Notes: a model not told the origin generated them from the letters alone. A DNA stretch of 38,463 bases from Elusimicrobia bacterium RIFOXYA2_FULL_39_19 (GCA_001800285.1 MGVC01000051.1:1-38463); one strand, 5' to 3'; shown: positions 13,093-22,560, numbered from the stretch's first letter. Numbers and translations are program-made.

Positions 13093-13983
13093 TTATTTTA
13101 AAGCTTCAATCGTTCCTACTATATCAGCCAAGTCTCTTGTTATATTTGTCTGACGAATTTTATTCATATACAGCGTCAGGTTATCTATCATCTCTCCTGC
13201 GTTTTTTGAGGCATTATCCATAGCTGTCATCCTGGCAGAAAGCTCAGCAGCATAAGACTCAAGCAACACCCTGTAAATCCGGGCTTTAACAAATCTTGGC
13301 AAAAGAGAACTTAATAAAATTATTTTATCCGGTTCATAAATATAATTGGTTTTATACTTTTTATTTGTTTTTTCCTGGTTTTCAATTGGGAGCAATTGTT
13401 CCTCTATTAAGTTTTGTTGTATGGCTGACTTGAATTCGTTATAAACAAGTACTATTTTTGACAATTTATCGTTTTTGTAGACTTTCATTAAATCATTGCC
13501 TATAAGCTCAGCATGAACAAACCCAAGCTTACTAAAAATATTAATATATTCGTTTTCAACTTTTAGTCCCAGTCTTTTAAAATACTCCTGTGCTTTTCTG
13601 CCAACCACATACAACTTAAATTCTTTATCTTTATTCTGAGTTATTATCTCCGATGCTTTTCTTAACACATTATTATTAAAAGCGCCGCACAAACCTTTAT
13701 CTCCCGCTACTACCAGCAGGCCTATTCTATTTGTATTGTTTCTTTCAAGGAGAAAATGAACGGAATCATTTTTCCAGTTTTTATTAATCTTATTTTGAGT
13801 ACTTAGTTTTTCTGTCAGTCCAGCAAGCAGTTCGTTTAATTTTACAGCAAAAGGCCGTGCATTCAATATATTGCGTTGGGCTTTGTAAAGACGTGCACCG
13901 GCAATCATTGTCATTGCTTTGGTAATCTGCTTTGTAGATTTTACACCCTTTATTTTTCTTCTTAAACTGCTTATTGAAGGCAT
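13093..13983 (-). CDS. atpG: F1 ATP synthase gamma subunit
   Basis: 296 residues. The N-terminal coiled-coil helix begins RRKIKGVKSTKQITKAMTMI (residues 7-26) with KTTKQITKAM-type signature. GDKGLCGAFN marks the Rossmann-like core. The C-terminal helix ESYAAELSARMTAMDNASKNA is the rotor shaft contacting beta. Located 17 nt after atpA. Confidence 0.97.
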   Translation of the reverse strand: MPSISSLRRKIKGVKSTKQITKAMTMIAGARLYKAQRNILNARPFAVKLNELLAGLTEKLSTQNKINKNWKNDSVHFLLERNNTNRIGLLVVAGDKGLCGAFNNNVLRKASEIITQNKDKEFKLYVVGRKAQEYFKRLGLKVENEYINIFSKLGFVHAELIGNDLMKVYKNDKLSKIVLVYNEFKSAIQQNLIEEQLLPIENQEKTNKKYKTNYIYEPDKIILLSSLLPRFVKARIYRVLLESYAAELSARMTAMDNASKNAGEMIDNLTLYMNKIRQTNITRDLADIVGTIEALK

Positions 13984-14000
13984 TTGCTAACCCCTGAAAT

Positions 14001-15515
14001 CTACAAACTAGCTAAAAAACTGGCTTTAAATTCTTTTATTATTGCATCCAGTTTGAGTTTCAACTCATCATCAAGTATTTTTTTTTCTTTTATTTCTTTG
14101 GCTACATCCTGATATTTTTCGTCAAAATACTTATAAAACTTATTTTCAAAATCCTTGATTTTATTTATCGCAACATCATCAAGGTATCCATTAATTACTA
14201 CATAAATAATCACCACTTCTTTTTCTACCGGCAGCGGTTTATATTGATTCTGCTTCAGCACTTCTATGGTTCTTTCCCCTCTGGCTAACTGCTGCTGGGA
14301 AGATTTATCAAGCTCGGAACTAAACTGTGCAAAAGCCGCCAGATCGTTATACTGAGCCAGTTCAATTCTCATGCGCCCCGCCACCTGGCGCATAGCCCTT
14401 ATCTGGGCACTGCCGCCGACTCTTGAAACAGACAGTCCGGGATTAATTGCCGGGCGTATACCGGAGAAAAACAAATTGCCTTCCAGATAAATCTGGCCGT
14501 CTGTAATAGATATCACGTTTGTTGGAATATAAGCTGAAATATCTCCTGCCTGAGTTTCAATTATAGGAAGCGCGGTTAAAGAACCACCGCCATTTTTATC
14601 TGAAAGTTTGCAGGCGCGCTCAAGCAGCCTGGAGTGAAGATAAAAAACGTCGCCGGGATAAGCTTCTCTGCCTGGCGGCCTTCTTAAAAGCAAAGATAAC
14701 TGCCTGTAAGCCTGAGCGTGTTTTGAAAGGTCATCGTAAATACATAACACGTCTTTTCCCTGCCACATGAATTCTTCACCGATTGCACAACCGGAATAAG
14801 GTGCAATATATTGAAGAGGCGCAGAATCGCTGGCGGTAGCAGAAACAACTATTGTATATTCCATAGCCCCATGATCTTGGAGTGTCTGGACTATCTGGGC
14901 AACTGTAGACTGTTTTTGCCCTATAGCCACATAAATACAAAGGGGGCGCTTAGGTTCGTTTTTCTGGTTAATTATAGTATCAATAGCTATGGCTGTTTTA
15001 CCTATCTGTCTGTCGCCTATTATCAGTTCGCGCTGGCCTCTGCCTATGGGTATCATGGCATCAATGGTTTTTATACCCGTCTGCAAAGATTCTCTTACTG
15101 ACTGTCTTTCTATTACACCTGGAGCAATAACTTCTATAGGCCTTGTTTTAGATGATTTTATAGGGCCTTTGCCGTCAAGTGGTTCGCCTAGAGGATTTAC
15201 AACCCTGCCTAAAAGTTCCGAACCTACCGGAATTTCCATAACTCTTCCGGTTCTTTTAACCTCATCACCTTCTTTAATTAATGTCTGATCTCCGAAAAGA
15301 ATACAGCCTACGCTGTCATTTTCAAGATTCAGAATCATTCCAAACACATTGTGCGGAAAAAGGACCAGCTCTCCATACATGGCTTTTTCAAGGCCGTATA
15401 CCTTGGCTATTCCATCGCCTACCTGCAATACGTAGCCAACTTCTTTTAACTGAAGTTTTGACTGGTAGTTTTCCAGCTGTTTTTTAATTACCCCTGTGAC
15501 TTCTTTTGTTTCCAT
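14001..15515 (-). CDS. atpA: F1 ATP synthase alpha subunit
   Basis: 504 residues. Non-catalytic nucleotide-binding subunit: [16 protein letters not shown], Walker [10 protein letters not shown] (usually GDRQTGKTA, so Thr to Ile inside the loop), [26 protein letters not shown] and the arginine-finger region [15 protein letters not shown]-type ([10 protein letters not shown]). C-terminal helical domain complete. It lies 29 nt after atpH and 17 nt before atpG. Confidence 0.98.
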   Translation of the reverse strand: METKEVTGVIKKQLENYQSKLQLKEVGYVLQVGDGIAKVYGLEKAMYGELVLFPHNVFGMILNLENDSVGCILFGDQTLIKEGDEVKRTGRVMEIPVGSELLGRVVNPLGEPLDGKGPIKSSKTRPIEVIAPGVIERQSVRESLQTGIKTIDAMIPIGRGQRELIIGDRQIGKTAIAIDTIINQKNEPKRPLCIYVAIGQKQSTVAQIVQTLQDHGAMEYTIVVSATASDSAPLQYIAPYSGCAIGEEFMWQGKDVLCIYDDLSKHAQAYRQLSLLLRRPPGREAYPGDVFYLHSRLLERACKLSDKNGGGSLTALPIIETQAGDISAYIPTNVISITDGQIYLEGNLFFSGIRPAINPGLSVSRVGGSAQIRAMRQVAGRMRIELAQYNDLAAFAQFSSELDKSSQQQLARGERTIEVLKQNQYKPLPVEKEVVIIYVVINGYLDDVAINKIKDFENKFYKYFDEKYQDVAKEIKEKKILDDELKLKLDAIIKEFKASFLASL

Positions 15516-15544
15516 AGTAATTCCTATTCCTATTTGTAGTATAT

Positions 15545-16084
15545 TTAGATTGCACTGCTAAGCATAGTTTCTTTCAAGTCTTTTATTTGCGAACTGACGC
15601 TGTTATCAATTATATTCCCGCTGTATTTAATGGTTAAACCAGCAATTAATTTTTTGTTTACAATAAATTCTGTAATAACTTTTTTATTCAGGTATCCTGC
15701 AATTTTACCTTCAAGATTATTTTTTTCTTCCGCAGTAAGATCGAAAGCGGTTTCAACCATAACGTTTTCTGTATTAGTTTTACCGGCATGTATGGAAGAT
15801 AATTCATCCGTTATTTCGCCAAGCAGCTCTATCCTGCGCTTTTCAATAAGCATCTCCAGGCATTGGATTGCATTTTTGTTAATGTTGTTTTTTAAAAAAT
15901 CAGACAATAGAGCTGTTTTCTCTTTTACGTCTATAAAAGGATGGTTAAACACATCGCTGATTTGAGCTGTTGTAAAAATATATGCATGTACCTTTCTAAG
16001 CAATGCAATGGAAGCATCAAAGTTATTTTCAATGCTGGGATAAAATGCTTTCGCGTATTTTTTTGAAATAAAGTAATTTCTCAT
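15545..16084 (-). CDS. atpH: F1 ATP synthase delta subunit (OSCP)
   Basis: 179 residues, normal for the family. The N-terminal six-helix domain begins [14 protein letters not shown]. The C-terminal region ends with [26 protein letters not shown], matching the family signature for the stator connection. It overlaps atpF by 4 nt (ATGA), so translation is probably coupled. Position between atpF and atpA supports the call more than residue identity does. Confidence 0.93.
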   Translation of the reverse strand: MRNYFISKKYAKAFYPSIENNFDASIALLRKVHAYIFTTAQISDVFNHPFIDVKEKTALLSDFLKNNINKNAIQCLEMLIEKRRIELLGEITDELSSIHAGKTNTENVMVETAFDLTAEEKNNLEGKIAGYLNKKVITEFIVNKKLIAGLTIKYSGNIIDNSVSSQIKDLKETMLSSAI

Positions 16085-16593
16085 TGCAATTTTTGTTTTG
16101 TGTTCCCTGGTCGTACATCCAGTTGTTCCAGCATTTCCTTAAGCAAGTTGTCGTGCATTTTTTTATCCACTGACTGCTGAAGGATTTTTTCTGCAATATC
16201 AAAAGATAAACCTGTTATTTCAAAACGCAGGGCTTTTATTACCTTGGACCTCTCATCGGCAAGCTGTAACTGGGCTTTTTTCCGCAATTCTTCAGCTTCC
16301 TGATGCGCACTGCGAAGTATTTCTTCTTTTACTTTCTGACTTTCGTTTTTTGCTTCTGCAATTATTTCACTTGCCTTTGCCTGAATTTCTTCAAGTTTTG
16401 CAGTATATTCTTTCTGCAGATTTTCTACGGCCTGCTTTGCCTGCTCGGCATAATCCAGATCTTTTTTAATCTTATCCTGCCGTTGGGAAATCATATTATT
16501 AAGCGGGCCCCAGGCAATTTTCCATAATATCGCCATAGCAATAAGAAACGTCAAAATCTGTACAAAAAGTATTCCCGGATTAATATCAATCAT
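16081..16593 (-). CDS. atpF: Fo ATP synthase b subunit
   Basis: 170 residues. One N-terminal membrane helix (residues 5-25, PGILFVQILTFLIAMAILWKIAW) followed by a long charged coiled coil (about 30-150) rich in A, E, K and Q; this is the peripheral stalk. It sits 26 nt after atpE and overlaps atpH by 4 nt. Only one b-type subunit is encoded in this cluster. Confidence 0.95.
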   Translation of the reverse strand: MIDINPGILFVQILTFLIAMAILWKIAWGPLNNMISQRQDKIKKDLDYAEQAKQAVENLQKEYTAKLEEIQAKASEIIAEAKNESQKVKEEILRSAHQEAEELRKKAQLQLADERSKVIKALRFEITGLSFDIAEKILQQSVDKKMHDNLLKEMLEQLDVRPGNTKQKLQ

Positions 16594-16619
16594 TTTTTTA
16601 ACCTGTTTGGTTTAAATTT

Positions 16620-16991
16620 TTATTGAATAAAATATTTCATAAACGGATTTACAAAAAGCAGTACTATGCCGATGAAAAGGGAGTAAAGAACCAATGATTC
16701 GATAAACGCCAATCCAATAATCAAAGCCTGCTGTATCTGAGAAGTAGCTTCCGGCTGGCGTGAAATTCCCTCTACTGCCCGGCTTACTGCAATTCCCTGG
16801 CCTATTCCGCATAATCCTGCAGCTATTGCTAGGCTGATACCCGCTACTACAACAGTCCAAATAAGGTAACTAGCATGAGCCGGTGCAATGTTTTGCGCCT
16901 GAGCCACGGCTGTTGCTGCCGCTTTTTCTGATGCCCACACAATTCCTGCCTGAAACAAAAACAAACCCGTGCCAAAAACTTTTTTAAACAT
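16620..16991 (-). CDS. atpE: Fo ATP synthase c subunit, long N-terminus, Na+-type ligand residues
   Basis: 123 residues, against about 80-90 in most c subunits. The extra N-terminal stretch of about 40 residues resembles a cleavable or insertion signal (MFKKVFGTGLFLFQAGIVWAS). The two-helix hairpin follows: helix 1 about 42-70 with GIGQGIA, loop SRQPEA, helix 2 about 86-116 with IESLVLY. Aligned by spacing to the Na+ c ring of Ilyobacter tartaricus (recalled residues), Gln65, Glu98, Ser99 and Tyr103 match Q32, E65, S66 and Y70, while T67 is replaced by Leu. This predicts a Na+-binding ring, with lower certainty because of the Leu. The RBS AGGAGGAG (16996-17003) is the strongest in the cluster, as expected for a multi-copy subunit. 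Confidence 0.94.
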   Translation of the reverse strand: MFKKVFGTGLFLFQAGIVWASEKAAATAVAQAQNIAPAHASYLIWTVVVAGISLAIAAGLCGIGQGIAVSRAVEGISRQPEATSQIQQALIIGLAFIESLVLYSLFIGIVLLFVNPFMKYFIQ

Positions 16992-17032
16992 TTTACTCCT
17001 CCTACGGTTAATTTTTGAAAACTCTTAAAAAA

Positions 17033-17764
17033 TTAATGTTCCTGTGAACTTACAGCTCCGGAAACATATACTATTGATAATACCAGAAATATGAGAGCCT
17101 GCACGGCAGCAATCATGACACCTAATAAGATAATCAGCGGCCGTAATATTAAAGGACACAACGTTAATCCTTTTTCAAACAATGTTTCACCAAAGAAAAA
17201 TTTGATTAATAGTAATGCCAGAACTCCCAGTAAAATTTCTTTTGACAAAATATTACAGAATAAACGCACGGCAAGTGAAAAGGGTCTGGCAATACTACTT
17301 ATAATTTCAATAACAAACATCAGCACATTAACCGGTGCAAGATACCAGGGAAGTTTAGGGCCAAAAAAATGTTTAATATAACCCAGCCCGTTTTTTCTGA
17401 ATCCTTGAAAGTTATAATAAACAAAAACTATCAAAGCCAAGGCTATTGTTACATTCAGGTCTGATGTGGGTGAAACGAACCCGGGAATAAGACCAATTAT
17501 ATTGCTTACCAGAATGAAAAGAAACAAGCTGATAAATAACGGGTAGTACCTGTAGGCATGCGGGCCTATGGCATCATCAGATAACTTATGAACAAACTCA
17601 AAACACATTTCAAATACTACCTGCAATTTGCCTGGTATATGCTTATAGGCCTTTAATGTTATAAATGAAAGAACAAATAAAATACCCCAGACCAGCCAGG
17701 TCATGGCTAACGTTGTTGGTATTGCGCCTAAATGGTATTCTATACTTTCCGGGACAACTGACAT
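17033..17764 (-). CDS. atpB: Fo ATP synthase a subunit
   Basis: 243 residues with 5-6 membrane helices. The ion-channel helix contains SLAVRLFCNILSKEILLG with the essential Arg167 (E. coli R210 equivalent). Upstream signature GLIPGFVSPTSDLN is typical, and the C-terminal helix contains IAAVQALIFLVLSIVYV. It overlaps the upstream atpI-like gene by 25 nt and uses an AGGA RBS about 11 nt before ATG. With the c ring it forms the ion path. Confidence 0.96.
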   Translation of the reverse strand: MSVVPESIEYHLGAIPTTLAMTWLVWGILFVLSFITLKAYKHIPGKLQVVFEMCFEFVHKLSDDAIGPHAYRYYPLFISLFLFILVSNIIGLIPGFVSPTSDLNVTIALALIVFVYYNFQGFRKNGLGYIKHFFGPKLPWYLAPVNVLMFVIEIISSIARPFSLAVRLFCNILSKEILLGVLALLLIKFFFGETLFEKGLTLCPLILRPLIILLGVMIAAVQALIFLVLSIVYVSGAVSSQEH

Positions 17765-18114
17765 GATTTTGATATCCTAAATATACCTGCTATTGATCCG
17801 ACTATCAGCCCTGCCATAAAGCCGGGAAGATTTACTTTTACAATAAGAAACAAAAATAACAAAAATAAAACAATCAGAGGGATTCTAAAAAAAAATGTTC
17901 TCCAGACATAGTTCCAGATTTTAGGTTTTGCAACACTTAAAAACATCTTCTCTGTAGTTAAAGCCATTACAAACAGATTTATAAGCCCTGTAAAAACACC
18001 CGCAACGATGGAAGACCAAACACTGCTTTTACCAAACACAAAAATTAAAATAAGCCAGAGAACAAATACAACGAAAGTAATTTTAAAAACTTTATTTCTT
18101 AAATTTTGAAACAT
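17740..18114 (-). CDS. atpI: AtpI-like small membrane protein of the ATP synthase cluster
   Basis: 124 residues with four predicted hydrophobic helices (near 10-30, 35-55, 75-95, 97-115). Position between atpZ and atpB and overall pattern fit the ATP synthase I family, proposed to assist c-ring assembly and possibly Mg2+ or Ca2+ supply. Sequence identity with the family is weak by eye, so the name rests on context. A longer reading frame starts at 18168, but the ATG at 18114 has AAGGG five bases upstream and is preferred. It then overlaps atpZ by 23 nt. Confidence 0.7.
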   Translation of the reverse strand: MFQNLRNKVFKITFVVFVLWLILIFVFGKSSVWSSIVAGVFTGLINLFVMALTTEKMFLSVAKPKIWNYVWRTFFFRIPLIVLFLLFLFLIVKVNLPGFMAGLIVGSIAGIFRISKSCQLSRKV

Positions 18115-18343
18115 CGGAACCCTTAAAAACTTCCCTGAAAACCTGAATAAATCCCGCAAAAATACCAACTATTAAAAAAACAATAATCAATACTCCGCCG
18201 GAATTAAAGAATCTGTCAAGATAATAACCAATTACCAGCCCTACTATGGTTGATACTACTAAATTTATTCCGATTAATGAGGCAGACAGCATCTGCGGGT
18301 AAGAGTTTTTTGTTTTGGAAACTTTTTGATCCTTCTCAGGCAT
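18092..18343 (-). CDS. atpZ: AtpZ/AtpI-type F1Fo ATP synthase accessory protein (two membrane helices)
   Basis: 83 residues. Two membrane helices (about 18-40 and 48-70) with a GYYLDRFF connector and a charged C-terminus, matching the ATPase_gene1/AtpZ family that precedes atp operons in many bacteria. AtpZ and AtpI together have been linked to Ca2+/Mg2+ transport for the synthase. It begins 22 nt after hom with a weak AGGT RBS and no visible separate promoter. Confidence 0.8.
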   Translation of the reverse strand: MPEKDQKVSKTKNSYPQMLSASLIGINLVVSTIVGLVIGYYLDRFFNSGGVLIIVFLIVGIFAGFIQVFREVFKGSDVSKFKK

Positions 18344-18365
18344 TATGATTTTACCTATGCAGATA

Positions 18366-19688
18366 TCAAACAGCCATTTCTTCTATGCGGATGAGAACTG
18401 TTTTGGATTTTATAATGGGCAGTTTATCTATTTCATCGACAGCTTTTCTTAAATCGCTTTCTTTTAGTTTATGAGTAATCATTAAAATAGGAACGTAAGC
18501 TTTTTTGCTGGTAATGGGGTCTTTCTGAAAAACGCCCGCAATAGAGATATTGTATTTAGCCAGAATGCTTGATATTTTTGCAAGCACACCGGGTTTATCT
18601 ACCGCTGTTACCCTGATATAAAATCGGCCGTAACGCTCCTGCTGTGAAGCAAAAGACAGCAGATTGCAGGAAGTATTATTGACATCCGGAACCTGGCCCG
18701 CAGTACCTGCCGCCACCTGTCGCGCCAAATACATTAAATCGCTTACCACTGCGCTGGCAGCAGGGCCGCTGCCCGCACCTTTTCCATAAAGCAGTATTTC
18801 ACCGCTGGCATCCCCGTGAAGCAGGATAGCATTATATTCATTTTCTACAGCGGCAAACATATGATCTTTTTGTATTAAAGACGGCCGCACAGAAAGCTCT
18901 ACCTTGTTATTAATGCGTTTTGCCACACCCAGCAGTTTTAATACATAACCAAACTCTTTATAGGCAAACTTTATATCAATGGGGTCAATATGGCTTATCC
19001 CTTCGCGGTTAATTTTTTCCGGCCGTATCCAGTAGGACCAGGCCAGGGATGAAAGAATGGAAAGTTTATGAGCAGTATCCACGCCTTCAATATCAAATAC
19101 GGGGTTCACTTCGGCAAACCCGCTTGCCTGCGCCTGGCTTAAAGCTTTTTCAAAAGAAATATTTTCCTTGAACATTTTGGAAAGAATATAATTGGTGGTA
19201 CCGTTAAGAATACCAACTATATAGTCCACCCTATTGGCAGCCAAGCCTTCATTTAATGCCTGCACTACCGGTATCCCGGCGCCTACGGAAGCTTCAAAAT
19301 ATACAATTTTGCATTTCTTTCTTGCCAGATTAAATATTTCATCCCAGTTTTCTGCCAGCACTGCTTTATTTGCTGTTACTACGTTTTTACCGTTTTCCAA
19401 AGACTGTATTATAACGGTTTTTGCTATACCTTTCCCGCCAATAAGCTCTACTACTATATCCACATCTGGGTCTTTTACAACACTTTCCCAGGAAGATGAG
19501 GTTTTTACTTTCAGACCTTTTGAACTTTCTTTTAACCGCGCCACAGAACTGTCGCAAATATGCGTAATCTCAATAGCTGAACCCGTTTTCTGCTCTATGT
19601 TTTTCTTGTTATTCAGGAATAGTTCAAGCACTCCTGAACCTACCACACCAAGGCCTACCAATCCAACATTTACTTTATTTTTTTTCAT
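18366..19688 (-). CDS. hom: Homoserine dehydrogenase with C-terminal ACT domain
   Basis: 440 residues, the long monofunctional form. N-terminal Rossmann NAD(P) site GLGVVGSGV (residues 11-19), TANKAVLAEN, then the catalytic domain signature ILNGTTNYILSKM and FDIEGVDTAHKLSIL with the catalytic Lys. The C-terminal ACT domain (about 352-430, FYIRVTAVDKPGVLAKISSIL) suggests feedback control by threonine or another amino acid. It reduces aspartate semialdehyde to homoserine. It is 1 nt from the upstream aminotransferase stop, a clear co-transcribed pair, and the atp genes follow 22 nt downstream. Confidence 0.96.
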   Translation of the reverse strand: MKKNKVNVGLVGLGVVGSGVLELFLNNKKNIEQKTGSAIEITHICDSSVARLKESSKGLKVKTSSSWESVVKDPDVDIVVELIGGKGIAKTVIIQSLENGKNVVTANKAVLAENWDEIFNLARKKCKIVYFEASVGAGIPVVQALNEGLAANRVDYIVGILNGTTNYILSKMFKENISFEKALSQAQASGFAEVNPVFDIEGVDTAHKLSILSSLAWSYWIRPEKINREGISHIDPIDIKFAYKEFGYVLKLLGVAKRINNKVELSVRPSLIQKDHMFAAVENEYNAILLHGDASGEILLYGKGAGSGPAASAVVSDLMYLARQVAAGTAGQVPDVNNTSCNLLSFASQQERYGRFYIRVTAVDKPGVLAKISSILAKYNISIAGVFQKDPITSKKAYVPILMITHKLKESDLRKAVDEIDKLPIIKSKTVLIRIEEMAV

Positions 19689-19689
19689 T

Positions 19690-20871
19690 TTATTTTAATA
19701 CCTTCTTAAGGCGTAAAGCCGCATCATGAAACCTGTTATCGTGGGTTACCAGTGAAAACCGGACATAGCCTTCACCATATTCGCCAAAAGCTACCCCTGG
19801 CGAACACACTACGCCCTGGTCTTTTATCAGCATTTCAGAGAATTTAAGAGACCCCATGTCCTTCACCTTTTTAGGTAATTGAGCCCAAAGATACATAGTG
19901 GCTTTAGGTTTTTCTACGTCCCAGCCGATTTTTCCCAGTTCAGCTACAAATTTGTCTCTTCTTCTTTTGTAAGTGTTTATGGTTTCTTTTATACAATCCC
20001 GGGAACCGGTTAATGCCTGCACCGCAGATAACTGTATGAATGTAGGCACACCGTAATCTACAAAAGATTTAAACTTTTCAAGTGGTTTTATGATATCTTC
20101 ATTGCCTACCACAAAACCTACACGCCAGCCGCACATGGAAAACGTTTTTGAAAATGAATGAAATTCCACACAAACATCTTTTGCTCCCGGAAACTGCAAG
20201 ATTGTCGGGCTTACGTAATCGTCAAAGGTAAGCTCTGAATAGGCATTATCATGCACCAGAATAATATTGTATTTTTTTGCAAAAGCAATTGCTTCTTTAT
20301 AGAAATTATTATCTTCCACTATTGCCGCAGTGGGGTTATTAGGATAATTAAGGAACATTATTTTTGCTTTTTTTGCCACGCTTGCAGGTATTTTAGAAAA
20401 ATCCGGAAGAAATTTGTTTTCTGAAAGCAGAGGCATTCTATGCACTACGCCGCCAGCCAGTATAACACCATTGTAATAAACAGGATACCCCGGGTCAGGC
20501 ACCAGGGCAACATCACCTGGATTAAGATAGGTCATACACAGGTGTGCCACCCCTTCTTTTGAACCGATAAGGGCCAATACTTCAGTATTTGGGTTTAGTT
20601 TTACATCAAATCTGCCGGCAAACCATTCGGCTACCGTATTTCTAAATTTCGGCATACCTTTTGCCTGCGGATAGCGGTGCGTTTTTGAATGATTTTTTAT
20701 AGTATCACAGGCACGTTCTACGACATGATTTGGTGTAGGAATATCCGGGTTGCCCATACCCAGGTCAATAACATCAAGTTTTTTAGCAAAAGCCTCTATT
20801 TTAAGCTGGTTTATTCTTGAAAAGATATAGGGAGGCAGTTTATCAAGTTTTTCTGATGGTATTATTTTCAT
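19690..20871 (-). CDS. Class I/II PLP-dependent aminotransferase (AlaC or LL-diaminopimelate aminotransferase-like)
   Basis: 393 residues, aspartate-aminotransferase fold type I. Motifs: DLGMGNPDIPTP, GSKEGVAHL, PDPGYPVYYN, YPNNPTAA (178-183), VHDNAYSEL and the PLP lysine in SFSKTFSMCGWRVGF (Lys242), followed by a conserved Arg. The whole resembles the AlaC/DapL-like group that sits beside hom in many genomes. Substrate could be alanine-glutamate exchange, LL-diaminopimelate or another amino acid, and cannot be chosen from sequence alone. Own promoter at 20907-20935. RBS AAGGA lies about 12-13 nt before the ATG, which is long. Confidence 0.88.
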   Translation of the reverse strand: MKIIPSEKLDKLPPYIFSRINQLKIEAFAKKLDVIDLGMGNPDIPTPNHVVERACDTIKNHSKTHRYPQAKGMPKFRNTVAEWFAGRFDVKLNPNTEVLALIGSKEGVAHLCMTYLNPGDVALVPDPGYPVYYNGVILAGGVVHRMPLLSENKFLPDFSKIPASVAKKAKIMFLNYPNNPTAAIVEDNNFYKEAIAFAKKYNIILVHDNAYSELTFDDYVSPTILQFPGAKDVCVEFHSFSKTFSMCGWRVGFVVGNEDIIKPLEKFKSFVDYGVPTFIQLSAVQALTGSRDCIKETINTYKRRRDKFVAELGKIGWDVEKPKATMYLWAQLPKKVKDMGSLKFSEMLIKDQGVVCSPGVAFGEYGEGYVRFSLVTHDNRFHDAALRLKKVLK

Positions 20872-20906
20872 TTTGTATATTATCCTTAATTATAATTATT
20901 AAGCAA

Positions 20907-20935
20907 ATCATATAATATTTTGCCCTTTTAGTCAA
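20907..20935 (-). promoter_or_regulatory. Promoter for aminotransferase-hom-(atp) transcript
   Basis: On the complement, TTGACT (20930-20935), 17 bp and TATGAT (20907-20912). Start near 20900, leader about 29 nt. No other convincing promoter was seen before atpZ, so this may also feed the atp genes. Confidence 0.7.
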
Positions 20936-21013
20936 ACAAAGGGGTTTTATGGGCGTTTTGAGCTATTTTCCTGAATTTTTATTCCTATTTCAATGCCTGG
21001 CAAGCAGAAATAC

Positions 21014-21047
21014 AAAAAAAGAAGCAGGGTCTTTAAAGCCCTGCTTC
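21014..21047 (-). terminator. Intrinsic terminator of the outer-membrane protein gene
   Basis: Perfect 9-bp stem GAAGCAGGG/CCCTGCTTC (21021-21029 and 21039-21047) with a 9-nt loop, followed in the minus direction by seven Ts (21014-21020). It lies 29 nt past the stop codon of the minus-strand gene at 21076. Confidence 0.92.
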
Positions 21048-21075
21048 TTTGATTTCTCTTTAAATCTGCTGACGT

Positions 21076-22560
21076 TTAGAAGTGATACCTTATTGAAGCC
21101 CTGGAAATAAGATTATTGAATGCGTATGCTCCGGTTACTATTGCAATGTCAATATCAAAATTTTCTGCAGGGACAATTCCAATACCCATGGTAACTGTTG
21201 CTGGCTGAGTATTCGGGTTGGTAGTAACTTCATTTGAAGTGTCTACATCCGCTTCATCACGTGTTGTACCGCCATCAGCATCAGCAATAGCATCAATATC
21301 ACGGAAATTGTGGTAAAGGGTTTTTGTAGTTGTCTTTGAATAAAAGTCTCTCTGTACACCTATTCTGGTACAGACTTTTGACCAGGTCTGGTGTTCTACT
21401 GCTACTGAAATAGGAATAGTTAAAGTGTTGATTTCTTCTTTTTCATAGCAAAAAGGGCCGGTTAAAGTACCTGCAGCGGCACCACGACCAAGAGACAAAT
21501 CTGTTTCAAGAATTTCGTTTGTACGTGAAGTTGAACGGATACCTGCCGTATAAACAACCTTGAAAGGTTTTGCCGGGGTTGTATGCATAGCAGCATCAAG
21601 TATAATTGATGTTGTTTTATCGTTATACGTAATTTCTTTGTTTAAATCTAAACCAGTGGCTGTTGGAGTATCATCAGCATAAGTTGATCTTTTTGAAGAT
21701 GCATCCGCTGAAACAAAACCAACTGTTGTAAAGAGTTTCTTGCCTCCCATATCCATAATTCCTCTGGCAAGAAGACCAATATTTGCTGAATTATTTGCTT
21801 TAAGTTCATCAGTTGCTGTTTCTTTATCTGTGGTATTGCTTGTTTCAATTCTTGATTGTGTATACTTATTATCTACTTTTGGCATTGCTATAGTTAAAGC
21901 AACATCAAGTTTCTGGAACGGACCAACTTGTTTAAGTAATGCTCCGGCTCCTATCTGTATTTCACTAGTCGCTCTTTTAAGGCTTACTGTACCATCTCCT
22001 AATGTAGAATCAGATCCAAGTCCATCTGGATTCTGATAAGAAGCTGATTGATCACTTGAATTATCAGCCATTGATAAACGGAAACCAAGAGACATATTGC
22101 TGCCCATTTGTAAACCATAAATAATATCTATATTATTGTTTGTGATTGCAAGAGGAGCCATATTGTCAGCAATATTGTTAGCAGTTAAATTTAAAGTTTG
22201 AGGGTTATTAGTAAGAGCTCTTATATTACCTACTGATGTAACATCTGCAAAACCATTTGCTGCGCCTGTATACGGTCTTCCTACAAATACACCTAAATGG
22301 CCTGATGGAATTCTGAAATTCGCACCACCCCATGTGTTTGCATTTAAAACTTCAGCGTATACTGTTTTCCATTCAGTAACCTGTGCAGGGTTCATCCAGA
22401 TGTTAAATGAATTTTCAACCTGGAAGTTCTGCAAACCTAAAGACTGATTCTGCGTGTCTACTACACCTGCTAATCCTTCATCTACTGCTGAACTACAAGA
22501 TGCAAAACTTGAACCTGCGGCTACTGCTAAAACCAAAACTAAACTTAAAAACTTTTTCAT
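21076..22560 (-). CDS. Putative major outer-membrane beta-barrel protein, family not recognised
   Basis: 494 residues. N-terminal signal MKKFLSLVLVLAVAAGSSFA; the following SCSS leaves a lipobox-like FASC, so a lipoprotein cannot be excluded. The body alternates polar and hydrophobic residues, is rich in N, T, S, G and D, and has few Lys clusters, as in porin-type barrels. The last residues SRASIRYHF end in an aromatic, the C-terminal beta-signal used by BAM. NIWMNPAQVTEW near residue 53 resembles the N-terminal part of some uncharacterised barrels. It stands alone between a consensus promoter, a strong AGGAGG RBS (22571-22576) and its own terminator, indicating a highly expressed structural or transport protein. 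Substrate unknown. Confidence 0.75.
   Translation of the reverse strand: MKKFLSLVLVLAVAAGSSFASCSSAVDEGLAGVVDTQNQSLGLQNFQVENSFNIWMNPAQVTEWKTVYAEVLNANTWGGANFRIPSGHLGVFVGRPYTGAANGFADVTSVGNIRALTNNPQTLNLTANNIADNMAPLAITNNNIDIIYGLQMGSNMSLGFRLSMADNSSDQSASYQNPDGLGSDSTLGDGTVSLKRATSEIQIGAGALLKQVGPFQKLDVALTIAMPKVDNKYTQSRIETSNTTDKETATDELKANNSANIGLLARGIMDMGGKKLFTTVGFVSADASSKRSTYADDTPTATGLDLNKEITYNDKTTSIILDAAMHTTPAKPFKVVYTAGIRSTSRTNEILETDLSLGRGAAAGTLTGPFCYEKEEINTLTIPISVAVEHQTWSKVCTRIGVQRDFYSKTTTKTLYHNFRDIDAIADADGGTTRDEADVDTSNEVTTNPNTQPATVTMGIGIVPAENFDIDIAIVTGAYAFNNLISRASIRYHF

Noticed and set aside
14001-15515. Defective ATP synthase alpha P-loop (GDRQIGKT)
   Set aside because: The Gly, Lys and Thr of the Walker A motif are retained; the changed residue is a variable loop position and the operon is complete.
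17740-18168. Longer 142-residue form of the atpI-like protein
   Set aside because: The first ATG lies deep in atpZ without an RBS; the ATG at 18114 has AAGGG at proper spacing.
21076-22560. Assignment to a named porin family
   Set aside because: Signal peptide and C-terminal aromatic support a barrel, but no family-defining motif is visible.
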